A stretch of 64,000 bases of DNA, taken from positions 1,364,001-1,428,000 of the forward strand of contig NZ_BNED01000005.1 of assembly GCF_016755875.1 (NCBI RefSeq), read 5' to 3'. Shown piece after piece: positions 1 to 7,217 of the stretch. The translations under genes were made by a program, and so were the position numbers. Origin of the DNA: Streptomyces spororaveus. GTDB taxonomy: Bacteria > Actinomycetota > Actinomycetes > Streptomycetales > Streptomycetaceae. Under the pieces are notes generated by a model. That model searched no databases and was not told the DNA's origin. It saw only the letters and a list, made by a program, of their open reading frames with translations. Within the stretch, counting starts at the first letter, position 1, and each line of letters begins with the position of its first letter.

Positions 1-367
1 TCGCGGCGACGGCGACGACCATGGAGGAGATGCCGACCCCGTACTCGCCGACGGCCATCTCCAGCACGTCGTCGACGATCAGCAGGGCCAGATAGGTGAT
101 GACGATCCACCAGGCGACCTTCTTGCGGGTGCCGAGGGCCGCGGCGAGGAGGAAGAGGAAGACGGCGTAGGCGAGGTTCGCGCTGACCGGTACGACGATC
201 AGGTCGAGGAACCGCACGATGGGGCGCAGGAGCCGCCGCAGTGTGGGGGAGAGCGCGAGCAGGGCGCACAGCAGGCCGAGCGCTCCGAAGAACGCGCCGA
301 ACCCGTCGGGCACCCGGTTCAGGAAACGGTTCCGGGTTCCGTGCTTCTCCTCCACGGTGGCACTCAT
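1..367 (-). CDS. N-terminal part of a multi-pass membrane protein (truncated by window edge)
   Basis: Reading leftwards from the ATG at 367 gives about 122 codons before the window ends. After a short polar leader (MSATVEEKHGTRNRF) come hydrophobic segments separated by arginine-rich loops, consistent with at least three membrane helices. The layout is compatible with the membrane half of a lysyl-phosphatidylglycerol synthase/DUF2156-type protein, but the catalytic part is outside the window, so this is only a guess. The gene is divergent from the universal stress gene, with about 115 bp between the two starts. Confidence 0.6.
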   Translation of the reverse strand, partial: MSATVEEKHGTRNRFLNRVPDGFGAFFGALGLLCALLALSPTLRRLLRPIVRFLDLIVVPVSANLAYAVFLFLLAAALGTRKKVAWWIVITYLALLIVDDVLEMAVGEYGVGISSMVVAVAA

Positions 368-482
368 GGTTCGCACTGTAGGGAGGGAGGGGCCGGGGCG
401 CGCGCCGAGCGGAACGGGTCGCCCGGGTGCACGCGCGGCCCTGCCCCGGGCACCGGCCGGGGCACGGCCTATCCTCGGCAGG

Positions 483-944
483 GTGACGGAGCACGTGAAC
501 ACGGGATTCGAACGCGGCACCGACGGCCCGAAGGTGATCCTGGCCGGGGTGGACGGTTCGGAGTCCTCGCTGCGGGCCGCGGCCTACGCGGCGGGGCTGG
601 CCCGGCGGCAGAACGCCCTGCTGGCGCTGGTGTACGTCCAGCCGGTGATCCCGGCCGGGGCGGCGCTGGGCGCGCCGGTGGCGGACACCACCGGGGAGAT
701 CGCGGAGGGCCTGGTCGCCGAGATCCGCGCGTCGGCGGAGCGGCTCAAGGGCATCTACGAGGTGCGCTGGCAGTTCCACACCTTCCGCGGCGACCCGTAC
801 GCCGGCCTGGTGAGCGCGGCGGACGAGCTGATGGCGGACGCGGTCGTGGTCGGCGCCTCCGAGCAGGCGGGCCACCGGATCGTGGGGTCGGTGGCGATTC
901 GCCTGGTCAAGGCGGGCCGCTGGCCCGTCACCGTGGTTCCGTAG
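483..944 (+). CDS. Universal stress protein (UspA family), single domain
   Basis: This 153-aa protein begins at GTG 483. The open frame extends further upstream, but that part is arginine-rich shadow sequence and lies over the divergent promoter region. The N-terminal beta strand (VILAGVDGSESS, about residues 16-27) and the C-terminal nucleotide-binding pattern (VVVGASEQAGHRIVGS, then PVTVVP) are typical of ATP-binding Usp domains. The length matches a single-domain UspA. A second in-frame GTG at 495 is a possible alternative start. Such proteins act in the cytoplasm in stress adaptation; nothing here shows a specific partner. Confidence 0.85.
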   Translation: MTEHVNTGFERGTDGPKVILAGVDGSESSLRAAAYAAGLARRQNALLALVYVQPVIPAGAALGAPVADTTGEIAEGLVAEIRASAERLKGIYEVRWQFHTFRGDPYAGLVSAADELMADAVVVGASEQAGHRIVGSVAIRLVKAGRWPVTVVP

Positions 945-1000
945 CGACTCCGTAGCTACCCGGTCCGCCCGGTCCGCCCGGTCCGCCCGGTCCGCCTGCT

Positions 1001-2200
1001 CTACCAGCCCATGGTCAGGCCGTCCTTCGCGGCGCCGCGGCTGAGGACGGCCTCGCTGATGGCGTCGCGGGCGCGCTCGTAGTCCTCGCGGCCGGGGTCC
1101 TTGGCGAGGGCGTCGGCGAGGTGGACGACCCGGCCCGCGGACAGGTCCATCATCTGCGGCACGAACTCGGCCTTGGTGACCTGCCAGCGCTGCCCGGCCG
1201 CGGCCGGCGGGGCGAAGGTGAACCGGCCGATCGAGCCGTAGTTGCCCCGCATGTCGCGGGCGCCCGTGTGGTTGAACATCTCGCCCGCGACCTGGTCTCC
1301 CATGCCGTAGACGATCCAGGTCCCGTTGACCTTCTCGTAGGGTTGCGGCACGTGCGCGTGCGTTCCGATGATTGCGTCGATGTCGGGGCGGCCGCCGGTC
1401 TGCGAGGCGGTCAGGGCTCTGCCGAGCGAGAGCTGGGTGTCGTCCGGTTCGGTCTCCCACTCCGTGCCCCAGTGCACGCTCACCAGCACCACGTCCGCGC
1501 CCGCCTTCCGGGCCGCCCGCGCATCCGCGATGATCTTGTCCTGCTTCATCAGGTTGACCGCCCACGGCTGGCCCTCGGGCAGCGGGTAGCCGTTGGTGTC
1601 GTAGGTGTACGCGAGGTGGGCCACCTTGGCGGAGCCCGCCTTGTACATGGTCACGGTCGCGGCCTCGGCGGCCGTGCGGGCCGAACCGGCGTGCTTCAGA
1701 CCGACCTTGTCGAAGCGGTCCAGTGTGCGGCGCAGTCCCGCGGCCCCGTCGTCGAGGGTGTGGTTCGAGGCCGTGGAGCAGCCGTCGTACCCGGCGTCCT
1801 TCAGCCCGTCGGCGACCTCGGGCGGCGACGTGAAGGCCGGATAGCCGGAGAAGGGCCCGCCCTCCTCCCCGTAGACGGTCTCCATGTGGCAGAGGGCGAG
1901 GCCGGCCGCGGAGACCACGGGCTTGACCCCGGAGAACATGGGCCTGAAGTCGTACCCGTCGCCGTCGGCGTCGTTCGCCGCACGCTGGATGACGGAGGTG
2001 TGCGGCAGTACGTCGCCGCTCGCGACCAGGGTGAAACCCTCGGCGGCGGACGATCCGGCGGCGCTGGAGGGGGCCGGCGGTCCGCCGGAGTCCCCGAGTC
2101 GGGCCGGTGCGGGGCTTCCGGTGGCCGAACATCCGGCGGCGGCGGACAGCAGCACGGCCGACAGGAGGGCGAGCACGTGCGGGCGGATTCGCGGCTTCAT
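1001..2200 (-). CDS. CapA-family (poly-gamma-glutamate synthesis type) lipoprotein, putative metallophosphatase
   Basis: The 399-aa product starts at ATG 2200 behind GGGAG. Its leader (MKPRIRPH, a hydrophobic run, then the lipobox AAGC with Cys24) predicts export and lipidation. The mature part shows the CapA metallophosphatase signature: LVASGDVLPHTSV near residue 55, CHMETVYG, SNHTLDDG, VSVHWGTEWE and GTHAHVPQPYE, which supply the Asp/His/Asn metal ligands. CapA-like proteins act at the cell surface and are linked to anionic polymer handling; the actual substrate is unknown. The gene stands alone, divergent from the ECF sigma gene, and a perfect palindrome lies in its promoter, so it is probably repressor-controlled. 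Confidence 0.88.
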   Translation of the reverse strand: MKPRIRPHVLALLSAVLLSAAAGCSATGSPAPARLGDSGGPPAPSSAAGSSAAEGFTLVASGDVLPHTSVIQRAANDADGDGYDFRPMFSGVKPVVSAAGLALCHMETVYGEEGGPFSGYPAFTSPPEVADGLKDAGYDGCSTASNHTLDDGAAGLRRTLDRFDKVGLKHAGSARTAAEAATVTMYKAGSAKVAHLAYTYDTNGYPLPEGQPWAVNLMKQDKIIADARAARKAGADVVLVSVHWGTEWETEPDDTQLSLGRALTASQTGGRPDIDAIIGTHAHVPQPYEKVNGTWIVYGMGDQVAGEMFNHTGARDMRGNYGSIGRFTFAPPAAAGQRWQVTKAEFVPQMMDLSAGRVVHLADALAKDPGREDYERARDAISEAVLSRGAAKDGLTMGW

Positions 2201-2510
2201 GCGCCTGCTCCCATTTATACGATTATCTGACATGTGATCACATGTAATCCATATAACTACACGCCGTAAGTCAAGGAACGGATCCGCACCGCGGGCACAC
2301 GCCCACCCGGACGGCGGACACGGACGAGTGCGGGTGCCTGCCGTTCGCCGCGCCGTTCGACCGTTCACCGACCCGCAGGGCCGCCCGGCGGACGACCGGG
2401 GTGCTTGGGCGCAACGCCCGGGCCGGACGGTTCCGGGTCGGCTCCGTGCAGGTCAGGGTGGACGGGTCGCCACCTCCGCGGCCCCCCGCGCATCCCGGAA
2501 GGAGCCCCTC
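2201..2510. promoter_or_regulatory. Divergent intergenic region between capA-like and ECF sigma genes
   Basis: About 310 bp without a convincing gene. On the minus strand a -35-like TTGACT (around 2268-2273) is followed about 15 bp later by TATGGA, then by the 16-bp palindrome at 2230-2245 and the ribosome-binding GGGAG before the capA-like ATG. The right side leads to the sigma gene, whose GTG at 2511 is preceded by GGAAGGAG. Confidence 0.5.
2230..2245. promoter_or_regulatory. Perfect 16-bp palindrome, probable repressor operator
   Basis: ACATGTGATCACATGT is its own reverse complement, and the flanking T/A pair extends it with one mismatch. It sits about 30 bp upstream of the capA-like start, immediately after the inferred -10. 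That is a classic place for a dimeric repressor. The regulator is not identifiable in this window. Confidence 0.6.
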
Positions 2511-3050
2511 GTGCCGCTCTCCCCCACCCTCCCCCGTACGGATCCCGAGGCACTCGCCGTGCTCCAGCGCGACCACGGGCGGGCCCTCTTCGGATTCCTG
2601 GTCGGCCTCACGGCAGGAGACGCCCAGCGCGCGGAGGACCTTGTGCAGGAGACCCTCGTACGGCTCTGGCAGCACCCGGAGGCCCTGTCCAGCGGGCACG
2701 AATCCATGCGGCCCTGGCTGTTCACGGTGGCCCGGCGGCTCGCGATCGACGCCCGGCGGGCCCGGCTGTCACGGCCCCTGGAGGTGGATCCGGAAGGGCT
2801 GGAACACGCACCCGAGCCCCAGGACGCGGTGGCCGGATCGGTCACGGCGATCGACGTCCGGCGGGCCGTGGGATCCCTGGGGCCCGAGCACCGCGAGGTC
2901 CTGATGCAGGTCTACTTCCGCGACCGCTCGGTGGCCGAGGCGGCCGCCGAGCTCGGCATCCCGGCCGGAACCGTCAAGTCCCGCACGTACTACGCGCTTC
3001 GGGCCCTGAGGAAGGACCTCCAGGGGTACGGGTACGGCCTCGGCGCCTGA
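2511..3050 (+). CDS. ECF-type RNA polymerase sigma factor
   Basis: The 179-aa product starts at GTG 2511 with a strong GGAAGGAG ribosome-binding site. The region 2 helices (RALFGFLVGL, AEDLVQETLVRLWQHP, then RPWLFTVARRLAIDARR) fall at about residues 24-83. The region 4 helix-turn-helix (LGPEHREVLMQVYF, AEAAAELGIPAGTVKSR) lies at about 124-162. No extra C-terminal domain is present. No gene for a zinc-containing anti-sigma factor follows; the next gene on the same strand codes for an unrelated 171-aa protein. Regulation may therefore be transcriptional or by a partner elsewhere. Confidence 0.9.
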   Translation: MPLSPTLPRTDPEALAVLQRDHGRALFGFLVGLTAGDAQRAEDLVQETLVRLWQHPEALSSGHESMRPWLFTVARRLAIDARRARLSRPLEVDPEGLEHAPEPQDAVAGSVTAIDVRRAVGSLGPEHREVLMQVYFRDRSVAEAAAELGIPAGTVKSRTYYALRALRKDLQGYGYGLGA

Positions 3051-3227
3051 GCCGGAGGCGCGGCGAGGGGTCGGGTAACGCCGTGAATGGATGCGGATCG
3101 GACATAAAACGCGCCGATTTCGGCATCAGAGCGTGCAAGTTGAGTAAACATCCCCCGCTCCGAGAGCCGCTCGGTGAAGGCTCAGGACCGACGACGGGAC
3201 GCTCGAAGCGCGGGAGAAGGTGGAACG

Positions 3228-3743
3228 GTGCAGCCCGAGGGTAGTAACGGCACCAGTGACGGCGGGCTCGCGGTGCCCATGGCCTGGCTGTACGCCGAGT
3301 ACATCGCCGACGAACTGCTGCGTACGGGCCGGCTCATCCCGGTCAGCACCCTGGAGTTCAGGGCCGGACGGGACACGCTCGCCCTGACGATCTACCTCTC
3401 GGACGCGGCCGGCGAGCTCTCCGGCATCCGGGTGGTCTCGCAGCTCGACGAGTGGCTGTCCCTCACGGCGTACGGGCACCCGTGGCGCGACTGGGTGCAC
3501 ACCCGGTTCCTCGCGCTCGGCGAGGAGGCCCGGGAGCGCGGCGACGGCGGGGACCCCGACCTGGAACTGGCCCGGGCGGCGTGGCGCTGGCTGGACAGCA
3601 CCGAGCTGTTCGCCACCAACCTCGACCCCGGACGGCCCGACCACACCGACATCCCGCCGGGACTGGACGAGAACGCGCGGGTGTGGACCCCGGCCTGGCA
3701 ACTGGGTCTGCCGCTCGGACACTTGGCGATGCACCTGTTCTGA
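3228..3743 (+). CDS. Conserved-looking hypothetical protein, 171 aa
   Basis: I do not recognise this family. GTG 3228 is chosen because GGAGAAGG lies at a suitable distance; an upstream in-frame GTG at 3174 has only weak Shine-Dalgarno sequence. The protein is soluble, acidic and rich in Trp/Leu (for example AWLYAEYIADELLRTG, VVSQLDEWLSL, PAWQLGLPLGHLAMHLF), without signal peptide or membrane helix. It follows the ECF sigma gene in the same direction after about 180 bp, so the two could be functionally linked, but there is no sequence proof. Confidence 0.65.
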   Translation: MQPEGSNGTSDGGLAVPMAWLYAEYIADELLRTGRLIPVSTLEFRAGRDTLALTIYLSDAAGELSGIRVVSQLDEWLSLTAYGHPWRDWVHTRFLALGEEARERGDGGDPDLELARAAWRWLDSTELFATNLDPGRPDHTDIPPGLDENARVWTPAWQLGLPLGHLAMHLF

Positions 3744-3827
3744 CCGGGCCACGAGCACAGGCACAGGACGCTGAACTCATATGATCAGCGCACTCCTTAC
3801 CTGGCTTGAAAGGCGCTCATCAGTTCC

Positions 3828-4532
3828 ATGGACAGCAAAGCGATCGAGCACGCGCGGCGGGTGGCGGCGCGGGTGACGGCCGACGCCGATGGCGATGGCT
3901 GGAAGGAACACCACTGGGCCGTGGCCCGCTTCCTGTCCGGTTCCCGGACGGCCGTCGAGGAGGAGCGCTGGCGAAAGCAGCTGCACGACTGGAGGGAGCG
4001 GATCGTCGCCTCCCTCGCGGCGGACGCCTACGCCGCGGTCGCCGAATCCCAGGACCTCCTCCTGGACTGGCTCCTGACGGAACTCCGGCGCGGCGAAGAC
4101 GCCCTGGGCTCGCTGCTGGCGCTGTATCCCCTGCCCGGGCCGGAGCGGGAACCGCTCTCCGTCTCCGCCACGCCCGCATCGGAGGTCACCGGCGACGGCC
4201 CCGAGTTCTACTTCGCCGACGTCTTCACCTTCGTCACCGACTACCTCGCGGTCATGATCCGCCGTCCCCTCGACGGTACGTCCGCGACCTGGTGTCCGCA
4301 CTGGTGGGAGCACCCCGAAGCGGGGGCCCGGCTGTCCGCGCTCTGGCTGGCCTGGGAGCACCTGCGCCACGACGCGGCCCTCGGCATGACCACCTGGTGG
4401 ATCCAGCACGCCGATCCGCACCTGCGGGTCCTGATGGACCCCCGGCAGGGCCCGTTCGCCGCGTGTTCGCCCGAGGGGCACGCGCAGGAACCGCTCGGCC
4501 CGCTCCCGGTGGACCCGTACGAACCGACGTAG
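3828..4532 (+). CDS. DUF4913-containing protein
   Basis: A 234-aa protein starting at ATG 3828. The N-terminal half is an alpha-helical stretch rich in Trp/Arg/Glu. The C-terminal part (about residues 125-230) has the DUF4913 pattern: FADVFTFVTDYLAVMIRR, TWCPHWWEHPEAGARLSALWLAWEHLR, GMTTWWIQHADPHLRVLMDP and GPFAACSPEGH. DUF4913 proteins are known mainly from actinomycete plasmids and integrative conjugative elements; their function is unknown. No transfer or integrase genes are near, so this copy may be a remnant or a domesticated gene. Confidence 0.8.
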   Translation: MDSKAIEHARRVAARVTADADGDGWKEHHWAVARFLSGSRTAVEEERWRKQLHDWRERIVASLAADAYAAVAESQDLLLDWLLTELRRGEDALGSLLALYPLPGPEREPLSVSATPASEVTGDGPEFYFADVFTFVTDYLAVMIRRPLDGTSATWCPHWWEHPEAGARLSALWLAWEHLRHDAALGMTTWWIQHADPHLRVLMDPRQGPFAACSPEGHAQEPLGPLPVDPYEPT

Positions 4533-4534
4533 GC

Positions 4535-4560
4535 GGCCCGGGACCCCACGACACCGGGCC
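4535..4560. terminator. Hairpin between convergent genes
   Basis: Arms GGCCCGG (4535-4541) and CCGGGCC (4554-4560) are perfectly complementary across a 12-base loop. They lie between the stop of the DUF4913 gene (4532) and the stop of the convergent membrane protein gene (4570), so the hairpin probably ends transcription from both sides. No U-tract is present, which is usual in Streptomyces. Confidence 0.5.
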
Positions 4561-4569
4561 GTGTCCGGC

Positions 4570-4956
4570 CTACCCCCGGTCGGCCGGGTCCATCACCAGG
4601 CCGGTGAAATCCGCCTCGTTGCGCTCCGCCCGGGTGATGTACCACCGGGCGATGAGCCACATGACCGGATACACGAGCAGGCCGAGCGCCACCCAGACCA
4701 GTGGCCCCGACGCGTCGCCCGACAGCGCGAACACCAGGGGCAGGGTTCCGATCAGCGACACCAGCGCCGCCAATGCCCCGAGTGCCGCGCGCAGTTGGCT
4801 GCGCATGAGGGCCCGGACGTAGGTGGCCCCGAGGGTGGTCTGCTCGGAGATCTCGGACCGGGCGGGGGTGTGCGCGGGCGGGCGGCGGCGGGCGCCCCGG
4901 GGGATCCCGGTGACGGTCTCGCGCCGGGGCGGCGACTGCTGCTGCTCCTCGGGCAT
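4570..4956 (-). CDS. Small two-helix membrane protein, 128 aa
   Basis: It begins at ATG 4956 (MPEEQQQSPPRRETV). A proline/arginine-rich cytoplasmic head of about 50 residues is followed by two membrane helices (around residues 57-80 and 83-103), the second ending in WLIARWYITRAERNEADF, and a short charged tail. The arrangement resembles small DUF485-like inner membrane proteins, but the similarity is loose and no function can be assigned. It lies just downstream of the glycosylase gene, separated by 26 bp, and is probably co-transcribed with it. Confidence 0.7.
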   Translation of the reverse strand: MPEEQQQSPPRRETVTGIPRGARRRPPAHTPARSEISEQTTLGATYVRALMRSQLRAALGALAALVSLIGTLPLVFALSGDASGPLVWVALGLLVYPVMWLIARWYITRAERNEADFTGLVMDPADRG

Positions 4957-4982
4957 GGCGTCGCAGTCTACGCGGCGACCGG

Positions 4983-5843
4983 CTACTTGAGCAGGCGCGA
5001 GAGCCTTCGGTCGGCGAGCGGCTTCCCACCGGTCTGGCAGGTGGGGCAGTACTCCAGCGAGGAGTCGGCGAAGGACACCGAGCGCACGGTGTCCCCGCAC
5101 ACCGGGCACGGCTCACCGGCCCGGCCGTGCACCCGCAGGCCGCTCTTCTTCTCGGCCTTGAGTCGTCCCGCGGCCACCCCGTGGGCCCGGCCGACGGCCT
5201 CGCCCAAGGTGCTCCGCACGGCTTCGTAAAGCTGGGTGAGCTGCTCCTCGGTGAAGGAGGAGGCGAGTTTGAACGGCGAGACCCCGGCCGCGTGCAGGAT
5301 CTCGTCGCTGTAGGCGTTGCCGATGCCCGCGATCACGCTCTGGTCCCGCAGCACGCCCTTGATCTGGCGCCGCTCCCCCGCGAGCAGCGCGGCGAAGGCG
5401 TCCCGGTCGAAGGCCTCGGCGAGCGGATCGGGACCGAGGCGGGCGATGCCGGGAACCTCCTGCGGGTCGTGGACCACGTACACGGCGAGGCGCTTCTGGG
5501 TGCCGGCCTCGGTGAGGTCGAAGCCGCCCTCGCCGACGAGCCGGACGCGCAGTGCGAGCGGCCCCTTGCCGGGGCGCGGCGGCTGCGCGGGCAGGGTGTC
5601 CTGCCAGCGCAGCCAGCCGGCCCGGGCCAGGTGCGTGACGAGGTGGAGCTCCCCGACCGGCAGGGCCAGGAACTTGCCGAACCGGGCCGGGGTGCCGGCC
5701 TGCTGCCCTTCGAGGGCGGTCAGCGGCGGGTCGTAGGTCTTGAGCACGCTCACCGCGAGCGGGAGGACACGCTCGACCACCCGCCCGGTGAGGTGCTCGT
5801 CGAGATACTCCCGCAGGGCCTCGACCTCGGGCAGCTCCGGCAT
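4983..5843 (-). CDS. Formamidopyrimidine-DNA glycosylase / endonuclease VIII family (Fpg/Nei)
   Basis: The 286-aa length is typical. MPELPEVEALREYL places the catalytic Pro2 and Glu3 at the processed N-terminus. The conserved GIGNAYSDEIL of the helix-two-turn-helix lies at 173-183, and the C-terminal zinc finger has Cys246, Cys249, Cys266 and Cys269. Such enzymes excise oxidised bases and cleave the abasic site. The start at 5843 is fixed because Pro2 must become N-terminal. The gene lies about 20 bp downstream of the TPR gene stop and may be in the same transcript. Confidence 0.92.
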   Translation of the reverse strand: MPELPEVEALREYLDEHLTGRVVERVLPLAVSVLKTYDPPLTALEGQQAGTPARFGKFLALPVGELHLVTHLARAGWLRWQDTLPAQPPRPGKGPLALRVRLVGEGGFDLTEAGTQKRLAVYVVHDPQEVPGIARLGPDPLAEAFDRDAFAALLAGERRQIKGVLRDQSVIAGIGNAYSDEILHAAGVSPFKLASSFTEEQLTQLYEAVRSTLGEAVGRAHGVAAGRLKAEKKSGLRVHGRAGEPCPVCGDTVRSVSFADSSLEYCPTCQTGGKPLADRRLSRLLK

Positions 5844-5863
5844 GGTCCCAGCCTGCCTCCGCC

Positions 5864-7117
5864 TCAGGCGAAGCGCGAGCTGGGCACCGGGCCGGGCGAG
5901 GCGACGCGGTCGCGGGGCGCCGTGAGCCAGCCGTCGCGGACGGCGGTCACGAAGGCCCGGAAGGCCTCGTCCGGGTCGGGCGGGGTCGCTCCGTCGCCCT
6001 CGTCCGGGTCGGCGGCGGCCCGCGCGATGTCCCGGGCGATCTCCTCCTCGGGACGCCGGTCGTCCTTCCACGGCGGGGCGACGAACTCACACAGCAGCGT
6101 GCTGAAGTCCGCGCTCACCGCGGGCGGATCGGTCCAGCAGGTGGCGTGCTCGGACAGGATCTGACCGTCGGTGCGCGTGTGCAGGGTGCGCAGCAGGTCC
6201 GGGTCGGTCGCGTTCAGGTCGTAGGCGACGACGAGGGTGTCCGTACGCGCCGGGTCGTACGGTACGGCGGGCAGCCCCAGCACCTGTGCGGCGGCGAGCC
6301 CGAGGATCCGGTCGGACCGGCCGGGCAGCAGCGAGACCGTGGCGGGGCGGCGCCCGGCGGCCTCCAGGGCGAGCGCCAGGCGGGTCAGGCCGTGGCGGCA
6401 CGTCTCGTAAGTGTCCCCGAGATAGGCGAAGCGGCCGGTCATCCCGGCGTCCCAGCCGTACGGGGAGAGGGTGCCCAGCAGTCCGCCGGTCAGGCCGTAG
6501 TGCCAGCCGCGCAGGTCGGCGCCGCCGAGCGGATCGGCATGGCCGGCCTCGCGCTGGGCCCGGCGGGCCCGGTCGGTGCGGTGCAGCCGGTGCGTCTGGC
6601 GGTGGTGGGCACCGGCCCACTGCGGGTCCTCGGGCGCGGGGAGGGCGCCGCCGATGCGCGCGGCGGTGTCCAGGTCCCCGGCCAGCAGGGTGTGGTGCAC
6701 CAGGAGGTAGGTCTCGGGCCAGGCGGGCAGTCCTCGGCCCCGGCCGGAGAGCAGGGCGACGGCTTCGGTGTGCCGGTGCTCGTCCTCCAGGGCGGACACC
6801 AGCTCGGCGAGGAGCGGCCGCGAGTCGGGGAGCAGCCGGAGTGCCTCGCGCAGGGGGGCGACGGCGAGGAAGGCTATGCCGTGCTCGACGCAGGCGTAGC
6901 CGAAGTCGTAGAGGGCCTGGGGCTCGCCGGGCCGCTTGGCGGCGGCCTTCGCGGCGCCGGCCAGGTCCTTGAACCCGGCTGCTTCGGCCAACGCCCTTGC
7001 CGCCTTGGCGAGTTCGGAGATCGGTGCCGTCTCGGCGTGCGGGCGAAGGGACCGCACCGCTCCGGGCAGGTCGTCCTTCTTCAGGAACCGGCGTACTTCA
7101 TCCATGGTGTTGGTCAT
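5864..7117 (-). CDS. TPR-like repeat protein, 417 aa, function unknown
   Basis: The N-terminal half (residues ~1-190) is made of alanine-rich helical pairs of TPR type (LAKAARALAEAAGFKDLAGAAK, PQALYDFGYACVEHGIAFLAVAPLREALRLLPD, LLAELVSALEDEHRHTEAVALL). The C-terminal half contains a compact globular part with WHYGLTGGLLGTLSPYGWDAG and a nucleotide-binding-like strand (DTLVVAYDLNATD), which I do not recognise. No signal peptide is present. It heads a minus-strand cluster with the glycosylase. A second in-frame Met five codons in (MDEVRRF) is an alternative start. Confidence 0.75.
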   Translation of the reverse strand: MTNTMDEVRRFLKKDDLPGAVRSLRPHAETAPISELAKAARALAEAAGFKDLAGAAKAAAKRPGEPQALYDFGYACVEHGIAFLAVAPLREALRLLPDSRPLLAELVSALEDEHRHTEAVALLSGRGRGLPAWPETYLLVHHTLLAGDLDTAARIGGALPAPEDPQWAGAHHRQTHRLHRTDRARRAQREAGHADPLGGADLRGWHYGLTGGLLGTLSPYGWDAGMTGRFAYLGDTYETCRHGLTRLALALEAAGRRPATVSLLPGRSDRILGLAAAQVLGLPAVPYDPARTDTLVVAYDLNATDPDLLRTLHTRTDGQILSEHATCWTDPPAVSADFSTLLCEFVAPPWKDDRRPEEEIARDIARAAADPDEGDGATPPDPDEAFRAFVTAVRDGWLTAPRDRVASPGPVPSSRFA

Positions 7118-7217
7118 CGCCCCCGATCCTCACGGAGCCGCGCCCCGCCCGCAACGGACTTTCCCGGGCGCAGGCCCTGCCACGGGGCCCCGCTCTCGCC
7201 GGCTTCCCGGGTGGGCC

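Noticed and set aside
961..996. Four tandem copies of CGGTCCGCC between uspA and capA-like genes
   Set aside because: Short GC-rich repeat, probably replication slippage; no spacer structure, so not CRISPR, and no regulatory role can be supported.
3051..3227. Possible small anti-sigma gene between the ECF sigma gene and the 171-aa protein gene
   Set aside because: No frame with ribosome-binding site and HxxxCxxC-type motif was found in this interval.
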